In this document: one piece after another, positions 1 through 8,353 of the stretch
Layout of the letters: every line of letters starts with the position of its first letter
Position numbering within the stretch: the first letter of the stretch is position 1
Assembly (NCBI GenBank): GCA_903857665.1
Contig: CAIOFV010000143.1
Location: 1 to 32,578 of the forward strand
Length of the DNA: 32,578 nt
From: an uncultured Myxococcales bacterium
GTDB lineage: Bacteria > Myxococcota_A > UBA9042 > DTJE01
Direction: 5' to 3'
Position numbers and translations under genes: made by a program
The notes under the pieces: model-generated
Databases searched by the model: none
What the model saw: only the letters and a program-made list of their open reading frames with translations
Told to the model about the DNA's origin: nothing

Positions 1-3000
1 CCGGGTTGACGCTCGCGTCGCCGTCCGCGCAGTCGCCCCCGACCAGCGCCGTGTACCGGCCCGACGGGGCGCACAGGCACTTCGTCGATCCCGTCACGCC
101 GTAGCCGTCGCCGTCGCCGTCGAGGAAGTACGTGGTGCACCCGCCGGCGCCCTCCTCGTCGGTGGCGCCGTTGCAGTTGTCGTCCTTCCCGTTGCACGCC
201 TCGGCCGCACCCGGGTTGACGGTGGCGTCGGTGTCCAGGCAGTCCCCGCCGCGCGTCGCGCCGTACCTGCCGGTGGGCGCCGACAGGCACTGGGTGTTGC
301 CGGTGACGCCGTACGTGTCGCCGTCGAAATCGTAGTAGTACGTCAGGCACCCAAGGCAGCCCGGCTCGTCGGTCAACCCGTTGCAGTTGTCGTCGATCCC
401 GTTGAAGCAGGCTTCCTGCGCACCCGGGTTCACCGCGAAGGCGTTGTCGTTGCAGTCGCCCCCCACGCCCGCCGTGTATTTGCCGCTGGCCGAGCAGAGG
501 CACCGGGTCACGTCGGTCACGCCGTAGTGGTCGCCGTCGTTGTCATAGAAGAAGGTGGAACAGTCGGTCGCGTTCTCCTCGTCGGTGAACCCGTTGCAGT
601 TGTCGTCACGACCGTTGCACCGTTCCCCGGAGGCCAGCGCCTCGGTGAGGCACTCGATCCCGCGGCCGTCGGCCCGGCACGTCGTGGTGCCGCCTGCGCA
701 CACGCCGACGCCGCAGGCCTTGCCGGCGCCCGTCACGGCGCGCCCGTCCAGCAGCGTCATGCCGAAGTCCTCGTCCGTGCTGCCGTCGCAATCGCCGTCC
801 TTGCCGTCGCACTTCGTTTCGTGGCCGGGCTCGTAGTCGGCCGAGTGGGCCGAGTACTGGACGTCCAGGCAGGGTTGCCAGGCGCCGTCCACGCAGAGCG
901 TCGCTGGCTTCTTCGCACCCAGGCACACGCCGTTGGTGTTCTCGCAGGGCGGCTGGTCCGCCACGAAGTACCCGGCGACGATGTTGCCGGAGTCCTGCAG
1001 GTCGGTCAGGCCGTTGCAGTCGTTGTCCCGGCCGTCGCACTTTTCCGGCGCGGCCCGCGCCTCGGACGGGCAGGCGATTCCCGTCTTGTCCGTCAGGCAG
1101 ATCGTGGTGCCGCCCGCGCATTCGCCCGTCCCGCAGGCATGACCGGGGCCGGACACGATCCGCCCGTCCAGCAGCGCCAGGCTCAGATCCTCGTCCGCGT
1201 CGCCGTCGCAGTCGTTGTCCAGCCCGTCGCACAGCACCTCGACGCCGGCGTTGTAGCGATCGTCGTGCGCGGCGTACTGGGCCGTTTCGCAGGGCCGCCA
1301 CGTGCCGCCGACGCAGTTGACGGCCTGGTGGCGGGCGCCCGCGCAGACGCCGCGCTGCAAGTCGCACAGGGGCTGGTCGCCGTTCAGGTAGCCGCCCGTC
1401 TGGTCCGTCGTGTCTGCGGCATCGACGAGGCCGTCGCAATCGTCGTCATGGCCGTTGCAGATCTCGGCCGCGCCGTGGTGCACGGTCGGGTCGCGGGGCG
1501 CGCAGTCGGGCGCCGTCGGGGTCGGGCAGCCGGGGTTCGCGTTCGGGTCGCCATCGCCATCGACGTCGCAGTCGCAGGCGTCGCCGATGCCGTCGCCGTC
1601 CAGGTCGGCCTGGTCGGCGTTCGCCACCCGCAGGCAGTTGTCCGGCGTCGTCACGGCACAGGCCGCGCCCGTCGCGTCGATCCCGGGGTTCTTCACGCCG
1701 TCGCCGTCGATGTCGCAATCGCAGGCGTCGCCGATGCCGTCGCCGTCCAGGTCCTCCTGCCCGGGATTGGGCTGCCGCGGGCAGTTGTCCTGCGCGTTGG
1801 GCACCCCGTCGCCATCCCAGTCCGAATTGCAGGCGTCGCCGAACCCGCTGCCCGTGGTGTTCACCTGGTCGGGATTCGGGGTGTAGGGGCAGTTGTCGCA
1901 CGCCGGCTGTCCCGTGCCGCCGCACGGCGCGCAGCCGGGGTTGCTGTTGATCACGCCGTCGGCGTCGATGTCGCAGTCGCACGCGTCGCCCTGCCCGTCG
2001 CCCCGGGGCCAGGACAGGTCCGTGTTGGCCTGGTCCGGGTTGAACACGGTCGGGCAGTTGTCCGCCGGGGTCGCCGCGGGGCAGCCCGGGTTGTTGTTGG
2101 CCACGCCGTCGTTGTCGATGTCGCAATCGCAGGCGTCGCCCTTCCCGTCCCCGTCCAGGTCGGCCTGGCCGGGGTTCGGCACGATCGGGCAGTTGTCCGG
2201 CGACGCGATGGTCGGGCAGCCCGGGCGGTTGTCGTGCACGCCGTCGCCGTCCGCGTCGCAGTCGCACGCGTCGCCGATCCCGTCGCCGTCGGTGTCCGCC
2301 TGGTCGCGGTTCGCGACGAACTTGCAGTTGTCCGGGGACGACACGACCGGGCACCCGGGGTTGTTGTTCGCCACGCCGTCGCCGTCCACGTCGCAGTCGC
2401 AGGCGTCGCCGATCCCGTCGCCGTCGGTGTCGGCCTGGTCGGGGTTGAACAGCGCGGGGCAGTCGTCCTTCGGGAAGGCCTGCGGGCAGCCCGGGTTGTC
2501 GTTCGGCACGCCGTCGCCGTCGATGTCGCAGTCGCACGCGTCGCCGATGCCGTCAATGTCGGTGTCGAACTGGTCGGGGTTCGCGACCATCGGGCAGTTG
2601 TCGCAGGCGCCCCGGCACAGCGGGCAGCCCGGGTTGTCGTTCGGCTTGCCGTCCCCGTCGATGTCGCAGTCCACGCAGTCGGCGATGTGGTCGCCGTCCA
2701 GGTCGGGGAACCCCTCGTCGGTTTCCCCGTTGCAGTTGTCGTCGCGACCGTTGCACACCTCGGAGGTGGCGTACGCGCCCTGGCAGATTTCCTGCCTGCC
2801 GCCGATGCAGGGCGCCAGCCCCTTGCAGGTACCCAGGCCGTTGGTCAGATCGCACGGGGCCGGGGCGACGTCCTCGTCGGTCTGCCCGTCGCAGTCGTCG
2901 TCCAGCGAGTTGCAGGTTTCGGCGGCGGGGGTCTTCGCGTTGCAGGCCGTGTCGCAGGTGCGCTCGCCCGCGCAGCTGCCGAACCCGTTCTCGACCCGGC

Positions 3001-3742
3001 AGGTCGTGACGTATCCCTTGTCCTTGAACTTCTTCGTGCACGGGCAGTCGCCCGAGTCGGGCTGGCACAGGGACACGGCCTGGCCGTCCACCTGGGCCTC
3101 GTCGCACGAAAAGCCCGCGGGGCAGGTCAGCAGGGCGCTGCACTCCACCGCGCAGAACTTGCCGGTGGGCCCGTGGTCGAGGCAGACGTTCTTCGAGGCG
3201 ACGAAGGTGCTGGCGCAGTCGGCGTTGGCCTCGCACGGCTGGCAGAGCATGGACGTGCGATCGATGCACGCGTAGGTCGGATCCGGTTCCGAGGCGACCT
3301 TGGCGCAGGCCCACCCGGCCGGGCAGGAGTCCCCGGTGACGCACTGGCGCGTGCAGACGAAGTCCTCCATCGTCTCGATGCAGTACCCGGACAGGCAGAC
3401 GTCCGGCGTCGAACAGGGCCATCCGAATTCGCCGGGTTGGGGGGGGACGTCGGCGACAACGTCCGCGCCCGCATCGGCGCCCGCATCGATGTCCTCGACC
3501 CACGAGTCCGTGACGTCGCATCGTCCGCCCGCGCATTCCCCGGGGCCTTCCGCGTCCTCCGGGACGTCCCTGGGGAGGATGGCCGCGTCGTCCTTGCCGC
3601 CGAACAGGTCCGACACGTCGAGGACGACGGGCAGGTCCTGGTCGCCCGGATCGCGGGCCAGGTCGGTGACGGAATTCGAGCCGCCGCACCCGCCTGCCAG
3701 CACCGCCAACGCAACGATCCCTCGGACGACGTTTCGACGCAC
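1..3742 (-). CDS. Giant Cys/Asp-rich lipoprotein with MopE-type and thrombospondin type-3 repeats (C-terminus beyond window)
   Basis: A minus-strand frame stays open from a GTG at 3742 to the left edge (1247 codons, no stop). The GTG is preceded by GGAGG at normal spacing. The N-terminus is a short signal peptide (MRRNVVRGIVALAVLAGGC) with lipobox AGGC, then an Asp/Pro-rich stalk. Residues about 100-250 are Cys-rich. Two MopE-type units (CNSLDDDCDGQTDE, CNGRDDNCNGETDE) follow at about 272-345. Next comes an array of eight thrombospondin type-3 units (DTDGDGIGDACDCDxDGDG, about 347-727). Seven further MopE-type units (CNGxDDxCDG) run to the edge. Known of the families: TSP3 DxDxDG loops bind Ca2+, and the CNGxDDNCNG motif is named after the Methylococcus surface protein MopE (putative metal binding). 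Inferred: outer-membrane-anchored, Ca2+-stabilised extracellular rod. The exact function is unknown. It diverges from the dihydrouridine synthase gene. Confidence 0.88.
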   Translation of the reverse strand, partial: MRRNVVRGIVALAVLAGGCGGSNSVTDLARDPGDQDLPVVLDVSDLFGGKDDAAILPRDVPEDAEGPGECAGGRCDVTDSWVEDIDAGADAGADVVADVPPQPGEFGWPCSTPDVCLSGYCIETMEDFVCTRQCVTGDSCPAGWACAKVASEPDPTYACIDRTSMLCQPCEANADCASTFVASKNVCLDHGPTGKFCAVECSALLTCPAGFSCDEAQVDGQAVSLCQPDSGDCPCTKKFKDKGYVTTCRVENGFGSCAGERTCDTACNAKTPAAETCNSLDDDCDGQTDEDVAPAPCDLTNGLGTCKGLAPCIGGRQEICQGAYATSEVCNGRDDNCNGETDEGFPDLDGDHIADCVDCDIDGDGKPNDNPGCPLCRGACDNCPMVANPDQFDTDIDGIGDACDCDIDGDGVPNDNPGCPQAFPKDDCPALFNPDQADTDGDGIGDACDCDVDGDGVANNNPGCPVVSSPDNCKFVANRDQADTDGDGIGDACDCDADGDGVHDNRPGCPTIASPDNCPIVPNPGQADLDGDGKGDACDCDIDNDGVANNNPGCPAATPADNCPTVFNPDQANTDLSWPRGDGQGDACDCDIDADGVINSNPGCAPCGGTGQPACDNCPYTPNPDQVNTTGSGFGDACNSDWDGDGVPNAQDNCPRQPNPGQEDLDGDGIGDACDCDIDGDGVKNPGIDATGAACAVTTPDNCLRVANADQADLDGDGIGDACDCDVDGDGDPNANPGCPTPTAPDCAPRDPTVHHGAAEICNGHDDDCDGLVDAADTTDQTGGYLNGDQPLCDLQRGVCAGARHQAVNCVGGTWRPCETAQYAAHDDRYNAGVEVLCDGLDNDCDGDADEDLSLALLDGRIVSGPGHACGTGECAGGTTICLTDKTGIACPSEARAAPEKCDGRDNDCNGLTDLQDSGNIVAGYFVADQPPCENTNGVCLGAKKPATLCVDGAWQPCLDVQYSAHSADYEPGHETKCDGKDGDCDGSTDEDFGMTLLDGRAVTGAGKACGVGVCAGGTTTCRADGRGIECLTEALASGERCNGRDDNCNGFTDEENATDCSTFFYDNDGDHYGVTDVTRCLCSASGKYTAGVGGDCNDNAFAVNPGAQEACFNGIDDNCNGLTDEPGCLGCLTYYYDFDGDTYGVTGNTQCLSAPTGRYGATRGGDCLDTDATVNPGAAEACNGKDDNCNGATDEEGAGGCTTYFLDGDGDGYGVTGSTKCLCAPSGRYTALVGGDCADGDASVNP

Positions 3743-3770
3743 GGTGGCCTCCGGTGAGCGCAACCCGACG

Positions 3771-3799
3771 ATGATAACTGATGGCCTGGGTGGTCTCAA
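3771..3799 (-). promoter_or_regulatory. Sigma-70-type promoter of the MopE/TSP3 lipoprotein gene
   Basis: On the minus strand TTGAGA (3799-3794) is followed after exactly 17 nt by TATCAT (3776-3771). The expected start site lies about 20-25 nt upstream of the GTG at 3742 and leaves the GGAGG ribosome-binding site in the leader. Its -35 hexamer abuts the presumed -35 region of the divergent dihydrouridine synthase promoter. Confidence 0.6.
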
Positions 3800-3822
3800 T
3801 GGATTCCCGCGGTTCGACGACA

Positions 3823-3828
3823 TACAAT
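3823..3828 (+). promoter_or_regulatory. -10 element (TACAAT) immediately upstream of the Dus start; predicted leaderless transcript
   Basis: TACAAT ends 7 nt before the ATG at 3836, so a normally spaced transcription start would fall on or next to the A of the start codon. No Shine-Dalgarno sequence lies between them. The -35 region is poor (TGGATT at 3800-3805 with a 17-nt spacer). The leaderless reading is an inference from spacing. Confidence 0.4.
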
Positions 3829-3835
3829 CGGCACC

Positions 3836-4834
3836 ATGAGCGACCCGACGCAACTGCAGGCGCCTGGCACCCGCATCCCGCCCCTCGTGCTGGCCCCGTT
3901 GCAGGGCGTGACGACCGCCGTCTTCCGCAGGGTGTTCATGCGCCACTTTTCCGGGATCGACCGGGCGATGGCGCCGTTCATTTCGACCACGCACGGAAAG
4001 CGGCCGTCCCTGAGGTACTACAAGGAACTCACCCACGAAAACAACCGGGATTCCCTGCCCCTGATCCCCCAGCTCATCGGCAAGGACGGGCACGACTTCC
4101 GCGAAACCGCCAACCAGATCCACGACGAACTGGGCTACCCGGAAATCAACTGGAACCTCGGATGCCCGTCGGCGACGGTCACCTCGCGAGGCCGTGGCGC
4201 GGGCATGCTGCGGGACCCCGAGCGGGTCGATGCGTTCCTGGGCGCGGCGTGCCCGGGCCTGCGCTGCCGGCTGTCCGTCAAGATGCGGCTGGGCATGGAG
4301 CGCGACGACGAGTACCTGGCGCTGGTCGATGTGCTGAACCGCTACCCGATCGTCGAAATCACGATCCACCCGCGCACGGGTCGCCAGCAGTACGAAGGCC
4401 GGGCCGACATCGTGCGCTTTGCCGACTTCAAGTCCCGGCTGCGGCATCCCGTGGCCTACAACGGCGACATCGACTCGACCGCTCGCGGCCGGGAGATCTG
4501 CGCGCGGTTTCCCGACCTGTCCAGCCTGATGATCGGGCGCGGCGCGATCGCCAACCCCTGGCTGCCCGCCGCCATCCAGGGCGGGTGGCCGGAGCGCCGG
4601 GACTACGCGCTGCCGGCGCTGGCGCGGTTCCATGACGACCTCTACGAAAGCTACCGCGGCGCCCTCGAGGGAGGCGCGGGTCCCGTGCTGGCCAAGATGA
4701 AGGAGGTGTGGAACCACTGGGCGACCGTGATCCCGGGGGTTCGACGGATCCTCAAGTCCCGGAACCTGCCGGAGTATGAAGACAGCGTGGGAGCGGTGCT
4801 GGGCGGCGGCGCACCCGGCCGCGGATCCGCCTGA
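3836..4834 (+). CDS. tRNA-dihydrouridine synthase (Dus family, DusC-like)
   Basis: This 332-residue FMN-dependent oxidoreductase reduces specific uridines to dihydrouridine in tRNA in the cytoplasm. Seen: the N-terminal barrel start LAPLQGVTTAVFRR (19-32), NLGCPSATV with the conserved active-site Cys at 110, SVKMRLG with Lys149, the IHPRTG motif (His178), YNGD (208-211) and the FMN-phosphate loop IGRGAIANPW (from 233). These are the Dus landmarks in the right order, and the length is normal. The region after the active-site Cys (SRGRGAGML) resembles the DusC group more than DusA or DusB, but I would not assign the subtype firmly. The ATG at 3836 has no Shine-Dalgarno and sits 7 nt after a TACAAT. 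It is divergent from the giant lipoprotein and convergent with the kinase gene (26 nt apart). Confidence 0.93.
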   Translation: MSDPTQLQAPGTRIPPLVLAPLQGVTTAVFRRVFMRHFSGIDRAMAPFISTTHGKRPSLRYYKELTHENNRDSLPLIPQLIGKDGHDFRETANQIHDELGYPEINWNLGCPSATVTSRGRGAGMLRDPERVDAFLGAACPGLRCRLSVKMRLGMERDDEYLALVDVLNRYPIVEITIHPRTGRQQYEGRADIVRFADFKSRLRHPVAYNGDIDSTARGREICARFPDLSSLMIGRGAIANPWLPAAIQGGWPERRDYALPALARFHDDLYESYRGALEGGAGPVLAKMKEVWNHWATVIPGVRRILKSRNLPEYEDSVGAVLGGGAPGRGSA

Positions 4835-4860
4835 TTCCAACGTCCGGTTGCGTCCCGGGG

Positions 4861-6327
4861 TCAGGCGGCGGGCAGGGTCTGCGTGGAGGTCCGGCCTTCC
4901 GAGGCCCTCAGCCTGCGATGAAGCGCGAACAGGTCCGCCAGGGTCGTGGGCGGTTCCATCCCGTCGGGCACGATCCAGCGGACCGCGAAGCCTTGCACCT
5001 GGCAGGGGCCGGTCGCGTCGTCCGTCACGCGGGTCACCTGGCCCGACAGGCGCAGCAGGGTGATCGGGTTGCCGGGATCGCAGCATTCGAACGCGATCCG
5101 GGAGCCGATCCGGGGCAGCACGCGCGAAAACAGGAAGGCGCCGCCCGCGCTGATGTCCAGGGACGTGGCGCGGCATTCCCGGGTGGCATGCCGGAAGCGC
5201 AGGGACACCATCTGCCGCGCCCGGACCGCCTCGCGTCGATCCGGGTCGCCCTGCCTTGCGGCGGGACGCGCCGGGTGCTTTCGCGACGTGGCGGGGCCCC
5301 GCGGCACGAACCTGGAATCCCGGGTCGCCGGTTCAGCGGACGCCGCCGGCTCGACGGGCTCGGGCGGCTCGACGGGCTCGGCCGGACAGTCGGCTTCGGT
5401 CGCCGCGCTCCGCATCGCCTGGAGCATCGAGGTCCGGAACTCGGCGGCGCTCGCCGGCCGGTCCTCCGGGTTCCGGGACAGGGCCCGCTTCAGGAAGGCT
5501 TCCATCTCCATCGGGATCTTCGCCGCCGGGTTCAGTTCCCGCACGGCCGGCGGTTCCTGCGTCAGCTTCCTCACGGCCATCGCCACCGGCGTCGGCGCCT
5601 CGAACGGCAGGTGCCCGGCCAGCAGCTCGAACAGGATCAGCGCCAGCGAGTACAGGTCCGAGCGGGCGTCGAGGGGCTTCCCCGTCGTCTGCTCGGGGCT
5701 CATGTACCGGGGCGTGCCCAGGATCAGGCCGATCTCGGTTTCCCGTCCAGGCAGGTCGTTCTGCACGTGCGCGATGCCGAAGTCCAGCACCTTGACGAAC
5801 TCGTCGCCCGCCTGCCCGGCCAGCAGGAACAGGTTCTCCGGCTTGAGGTCCCGGTGCAGCACGCCCGCCGCATGGGCCTCCTCCAGGGAGTCGAGCGCCT
5901 GGTCGACCAGGCCCACGGCGCGATCGACCGACATCGGCCCCGGGTCGTCGCACATCGCCTGGAACAGGGACTTCCCTCGCAGCAGCTCCATCACGATGTA
6001 CGGCACGCCATCCTCGGACGTGCCGACGTCATACACGGAAATGGTGTGCGGGCTCTTCAGGCGGCTCACGGCCCGGATCTCGCGCAGGAAGCGCCGTCGC
6101 GCCGGCTCGTTGCCGACCAGTTCGGCCTGCAGCATCTTCAGCGCGACCTTGCGGCCCATGGATCGCTGTTCCGCCAGGAACACCAGGGACGAACCGCCCC
6201 GGCCGAGCAGCGAATGGAGGGTGTATCGCTCGCCCAGGTCGAAGCCGTCTCCCGGGGAGGTCGCCGGGATCGGGGGGACGGGGCCGGCGACGACGCGCGA
6301 TCGAAGCCAACCGAGCAGGTCCCTCAT
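4861..6327 (-). CDS. Serine/threonine protein kinase with C-terminal PilZ domain
   Basis: A 488-residue protein with a complete Hanks-type kinase domain (about 35-300): glycine loop LGRGGSS (41-47), Lys64 in VALK, Glu83, catalytic HRDLKPEN (158-165), DFG (182-184), SPE (210-212) and Asp224. An Ala/Pro/Glu-rich linker (310-360) leads to a PilZ domain (about 362-455). That domain shows RxxxR (Arg365, Arg369) and DISAGG (391-396), the two c-di-GMP-binding signatures of the family. No membrane segment is visible, so it should be cytosolic. Inferred: c-di-GMP modulates or localises kinase activity, linking second-messenger level to phosphorylation. The ATG at 6327 has GGAG upstream. The gene stands alone, convergent with dus and divergent from the 6500 lipoprotein gene, so its targets cannot be deduced from context. 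Confidence 0.93.
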   Translation of the reverse strand: MRDLLGWLRSRVVAGPVPPIPATSPGDGFDLGERYTLHSLLGRGGSSLVFLAEQRSMGRKVALKMLQAELVGNEPARRRFLREIRAVSRLKSPHTISVYDVGTSEDGVPYIVMELLRGKSLFQAMCDDPGPMSVDRAVGLVDQALDSLEEAHAAGVLHRDLKPENLFLLAGQAGDEFVKVLDFGIAHVQNDLPGRETEIGLILGTPRYMSPEQTTGKPLDARSDLYSLALILFELLAGHLPFEAPTPVAMAVRKLTQEPPAVRELNPAAKIPMEMEAFLKRALSRNPEDRPASAAEFRTSMLQAMRSAATEADCPAEPVEPPEPVEPAASAEPATRDSRFVPRGPATSRKHPARPAARQGDPDRREAVRARQMVSLRFRHATRECRATSLDISAGGAFLFSRVLPRIGSRIAFECCDPGNPITLLRLSGQVTRVTDDATGPCQVQGFAVRWIVPDGMEPPTTLADLFALHRRLRASEGRTSTQTLPAA

Positions 6328-6408
6328 GGTTCCACTCCGGGTTCGGGTTCATCGGTGAAACTCCATCGGAACGGGTCCGGGATTTGTTTAGTGATGCGTT
6401 CCGAACCC

Positions 6409-6437
6409 TTGACGATCCTTCCCTCCAGGCCGACACT
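6409..6437 (+). promoter_or_regulatory. Sigma-70-type promoter of the 6500 lipoprotein gene
   Basis: TTGACG (6409-6414), a 17-nt spacer, then GACACT (6432-6437). The predicted start near 6444 gives a leader of about 55 nt before the ATG at 6500. The -10 shares the NANACT form with several other promoters in the window. Confidence 0.5.
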
Positions 6438-6499
6438 CACCGCCGACAGGGCCGGGGCGAGGGCCGCCCGCGTTGACTTTCACGGACGAAGGGTCGCAG

Positions 6500-7186
6500 A
6501 TGAAGATGAAGACGACGGTGCGTAGTGGTGCTCTGGTCGCCCTGGCGGTGCTCGCTTCCGCCGCCTGCCCGGGTTGCGGCGCGGGGAACGACGACGTCGC
6601 CGTCGTGAGCAGCCGCGGCCTGGTGTGCAACCAGGTGATGGGCGTGTCGGTCACCGGCGACTGGTACGTTTCGGGGTTCGAATCGATCGTCGAGGACGGC
6701 CGCTGGCAGGTGGTGTCCGAGGCGCACGCGTACATCGACCTGTGGACCGATCCCGCCAGCGCGGAGTGGGCGATCGCGCCGGTCTCGCCCTGCACCGCGA
6801 ACGCCCTCGACCTGGACCGCGTGCTGTTCACCGGCTGCAACTGGACCTACACGACCGTCGAGGAGTGGACCGCGGCCTTCACCACGGTGGTCGAGGACCT
6901 GAAGGTGAAGTACCCGAACCTGAAGCGGGTCGACCTGCTCACGATGCTGCGGGCGCCCGGCAACGTGCCCTGCGGCGATGGCGGCAGCCTGGAAACGGTC
7001 GTCCAGCCGTGGATCGACGAGGCGATCGCCAACGTGGTGGCCGCGTACCCGGGGTTCGTCACCGCGGCGCCGAAGTTCGAGGCGCCCACCTGCGACGTAT
7101 TCTCGTTCGGCGGCCCGCACTTCACCATCGACGGCAGGGCCGTCATCGCGAAGATGTACGGCGACTACTACTCGACCGAACCCTGA
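6500..7186 (+). CDS. Lipoprotein, possibly SGNH-hydrolase-like
   Basis: A 228-residue protein. The signal peptide MKMKTTVRSGALVALAVLASAAC ends in a lipobox (SAAC), so export and lipid anchoring are likely. I chose the ATG at 6500 because it begins the signal peptide; an in-frame ATG nine codons upstream would add hydrophilic residues. The mature part has no stalk. It contains a Cys-bearing central block (LFTGCNWTYTTVEEW), a segment reading like the middle strand and helix of SGNH esterases (KYPNLKRVDLLTML), and a late Asp and His (CDVFSFGGPHFTIDG) that could be a DxxH-like pair. The typical N-terminal GDS motif is not clear, so the SGNH suggestion is weak. Convergent with the esterase gene, 62 nt apart. 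Confidence 0.75.
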   Translation: MKMKTTVRSGALVALAVLASAACPGCGAGNDDVAVVSSRGLVCNQVMGVSVTGDWYVSGFESIVEDGRWQVVSEAHAYIDLWTDPASAEWAIAPVSPCTANALDLDRVLFTGCNWTYTTVEEWTAAFTTVVEDLKVKYPNLKRVDLLTMLRAPGNVPCGDGGSLETVVQPWIDEAIANVVAAYPGFVTAAPKFEAPTCDVFSFGGPHFTIDGRAVIAKMYGDYYSTEP

Positions 7187-7248
7187 CGCCGGGTGACCGT
7201 CGAGCCGTCAATCTGACCGGCCCCACCCCGATCCTGATGGGCCCGCGG

Positions 7249-8199
7249 TCACTTCCTCGCCTCGTCGCACGATGACGCCCGCATGAACACCATCATCGCG
7301 GTGGCCGGCATCCGGTCCGCGTGGCTCAGGGCCAGGACCATGGACGCGTGACCCTCCCTGGGGATCGACACCATCTGGGTCCGGGCGCCCACGGCGACCA
7401 GCGCATGCCCGAGTCGCTGCGAGGCATGCCGGATCTCCTCCGGATCGTGTGCGGCATAGAGGATCAGGAAGGGCGGGGAGGATTCCTTGACGTAGAAGAT
7501 CGGCGACATCTCCTTTCTCTGGCGCCTCGACAGATCCTCCTTGTGGAAGTTGGCCTCGATGGCGCCCTCGTCCTTTCCGAACTGGTACGTTTCCGGGTTC
7601 AGGAAGTTGTACCCGATGCCGCTGATGGGGATCACGCCGCACAGGATCCGGGGCGACAATCCCAGCGCGTTGAGGAAGGCCGGGTCCAGCGCGACTCGGC
7701 TGGCGATCTGTGCTCCCGCGGAATGCCCCGCCAGGAAGATCGCGTTCGGATCGCCGCGGTATTTCCGGATGTGCTTGTGGACCCAGGCGGTCGCCGAGGC
7801 GACGTCCGCGACCTGCGTCTTCCAGTCGACATGCGGCAGCAGCCGGTAGCTGATGATGGCGGCCCCGATCCCGTGGGATGCGAAGAACCTGCCGATGTTG
7901 CCGTAGACGTCGGCCCCCGCGACCTTCAGGTCCTTGTCGCCCTCGTTCCAACTGCCCCCGTGCACGAAGACCAGGGTGGGCCAGCCTTCCGGTTCGGCGC
8001 CATCGGGCAGGAACAGGTCCAGGCGGTTCAGGACGGGGTCGGAGTCGGGCGCCTCGGAATAGTGGACGTTCCGTACGATCCGGGATTCCGGCAGGTCGGC
8101 CTTCGAATAGAGGAGGCCGACGCCGATCGCGGAGCAGTGGAGCATCGGGGGCGGGATGCAGACGATGGCGACGAGGGTGAACCAGCGCCGGACGTTCAT
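7249..8199 (-). CDS. Alpha/beta-hydrolase (BD-FAE/carboxylesterase-like)
   Basis: A 316-residue alpha/beta-hydrolase. Seen: oxyanion motif HGGSW (80-84), nucleophile elbow GHSAGAQ with Ser160, Asp252 in YAAHDPEE and His284 in REGHASM. This is a complete triad in the esterase/lipase (hormone-sensitive-lipase or feruloyl-esterase-like) arrangement. The N-terminus MNVRRWFTLVAIVCIPPPMLHCS looks like a signal peptide or membrane anchor. The sequence before the Cys (PMLHC) is a poor lipobox, so lipidation is uncertain. The ATG at 8199 is fixed by GGAGG 4 nt upstream; a longer open frame to 8505 is not used because it lacks such a site and overlaps the neighbour. The substrate is unknown; small esters or acylated sugars are typical. 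It lies downstream of, and in the same direction as, the Cys-rich lipoprotein at 8354, with a 154-nt gap. Confidence 0.87.
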   Translation of the reverse strand: MNVRRWFTLVAIVCIPPPMLHCSAIGVGLLYSKADLPESRIVRNVHYSEAPDSDPVLNRLDLFLPDGAEPEGWPTLVFVHGGSWNEGDKDLKVAGADVYGNIGRFFASHGIGAAIISYRLLPHVDWKTQVADVASATAWVHKHIRKYRGDPNAIFLAGHSAGAQIASRVALDPAFLNALGLSPRILCGVIPISGIGYNFLNPETYQFGKDEGAIEANFHKEDLSRRQRKEMSPIFYVKESSPPFLILYAAHDPEEIRHASQRLGHALVAVGARTQMVSIPREGHASMVLALSHADRMPATAMMVFMRASSCDEARK

Positions 8200-8353
8200 G
8201 GCGCGCCTCCGATCCTTCCCGGACGGCCGGAAGGCGGGACCGTCGTTCCCGCCCCTGTCCGCCCGGGAGGGATCACAGCAAGGTTCGCGCCACGGATGCG
8301 GTACGTCCCCACCCCGGCGGTCGGGTCGGAAAGGTGGATTCGTCGGCGAGGCT

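Noticed and set aside
1545..2700. Regular ~130-bp DNA periodicity considered as a CRISPR-like array
   Set aside because: The repeats are coding (TSP3 units in one frame), unequal in length and separated by coding sequence, not by unique spacers.
527..3757. Plus-strand open frame of 1076 codons rich in Val/Ala/Arg
   Set aside because: Exact antisense of the Asp/Gly/Cys repeat array. The periodic VAVAGVADPVAV text is the reverse of GDGIGDACD codons. No ribosome-binding site or recognisable domain.
6474..6479. Second TTGACT near the 6500 gene
   Set aside because: A -10 at normal spacing would fall inside the coding sequence; the pair at 6409/6432 fits better.
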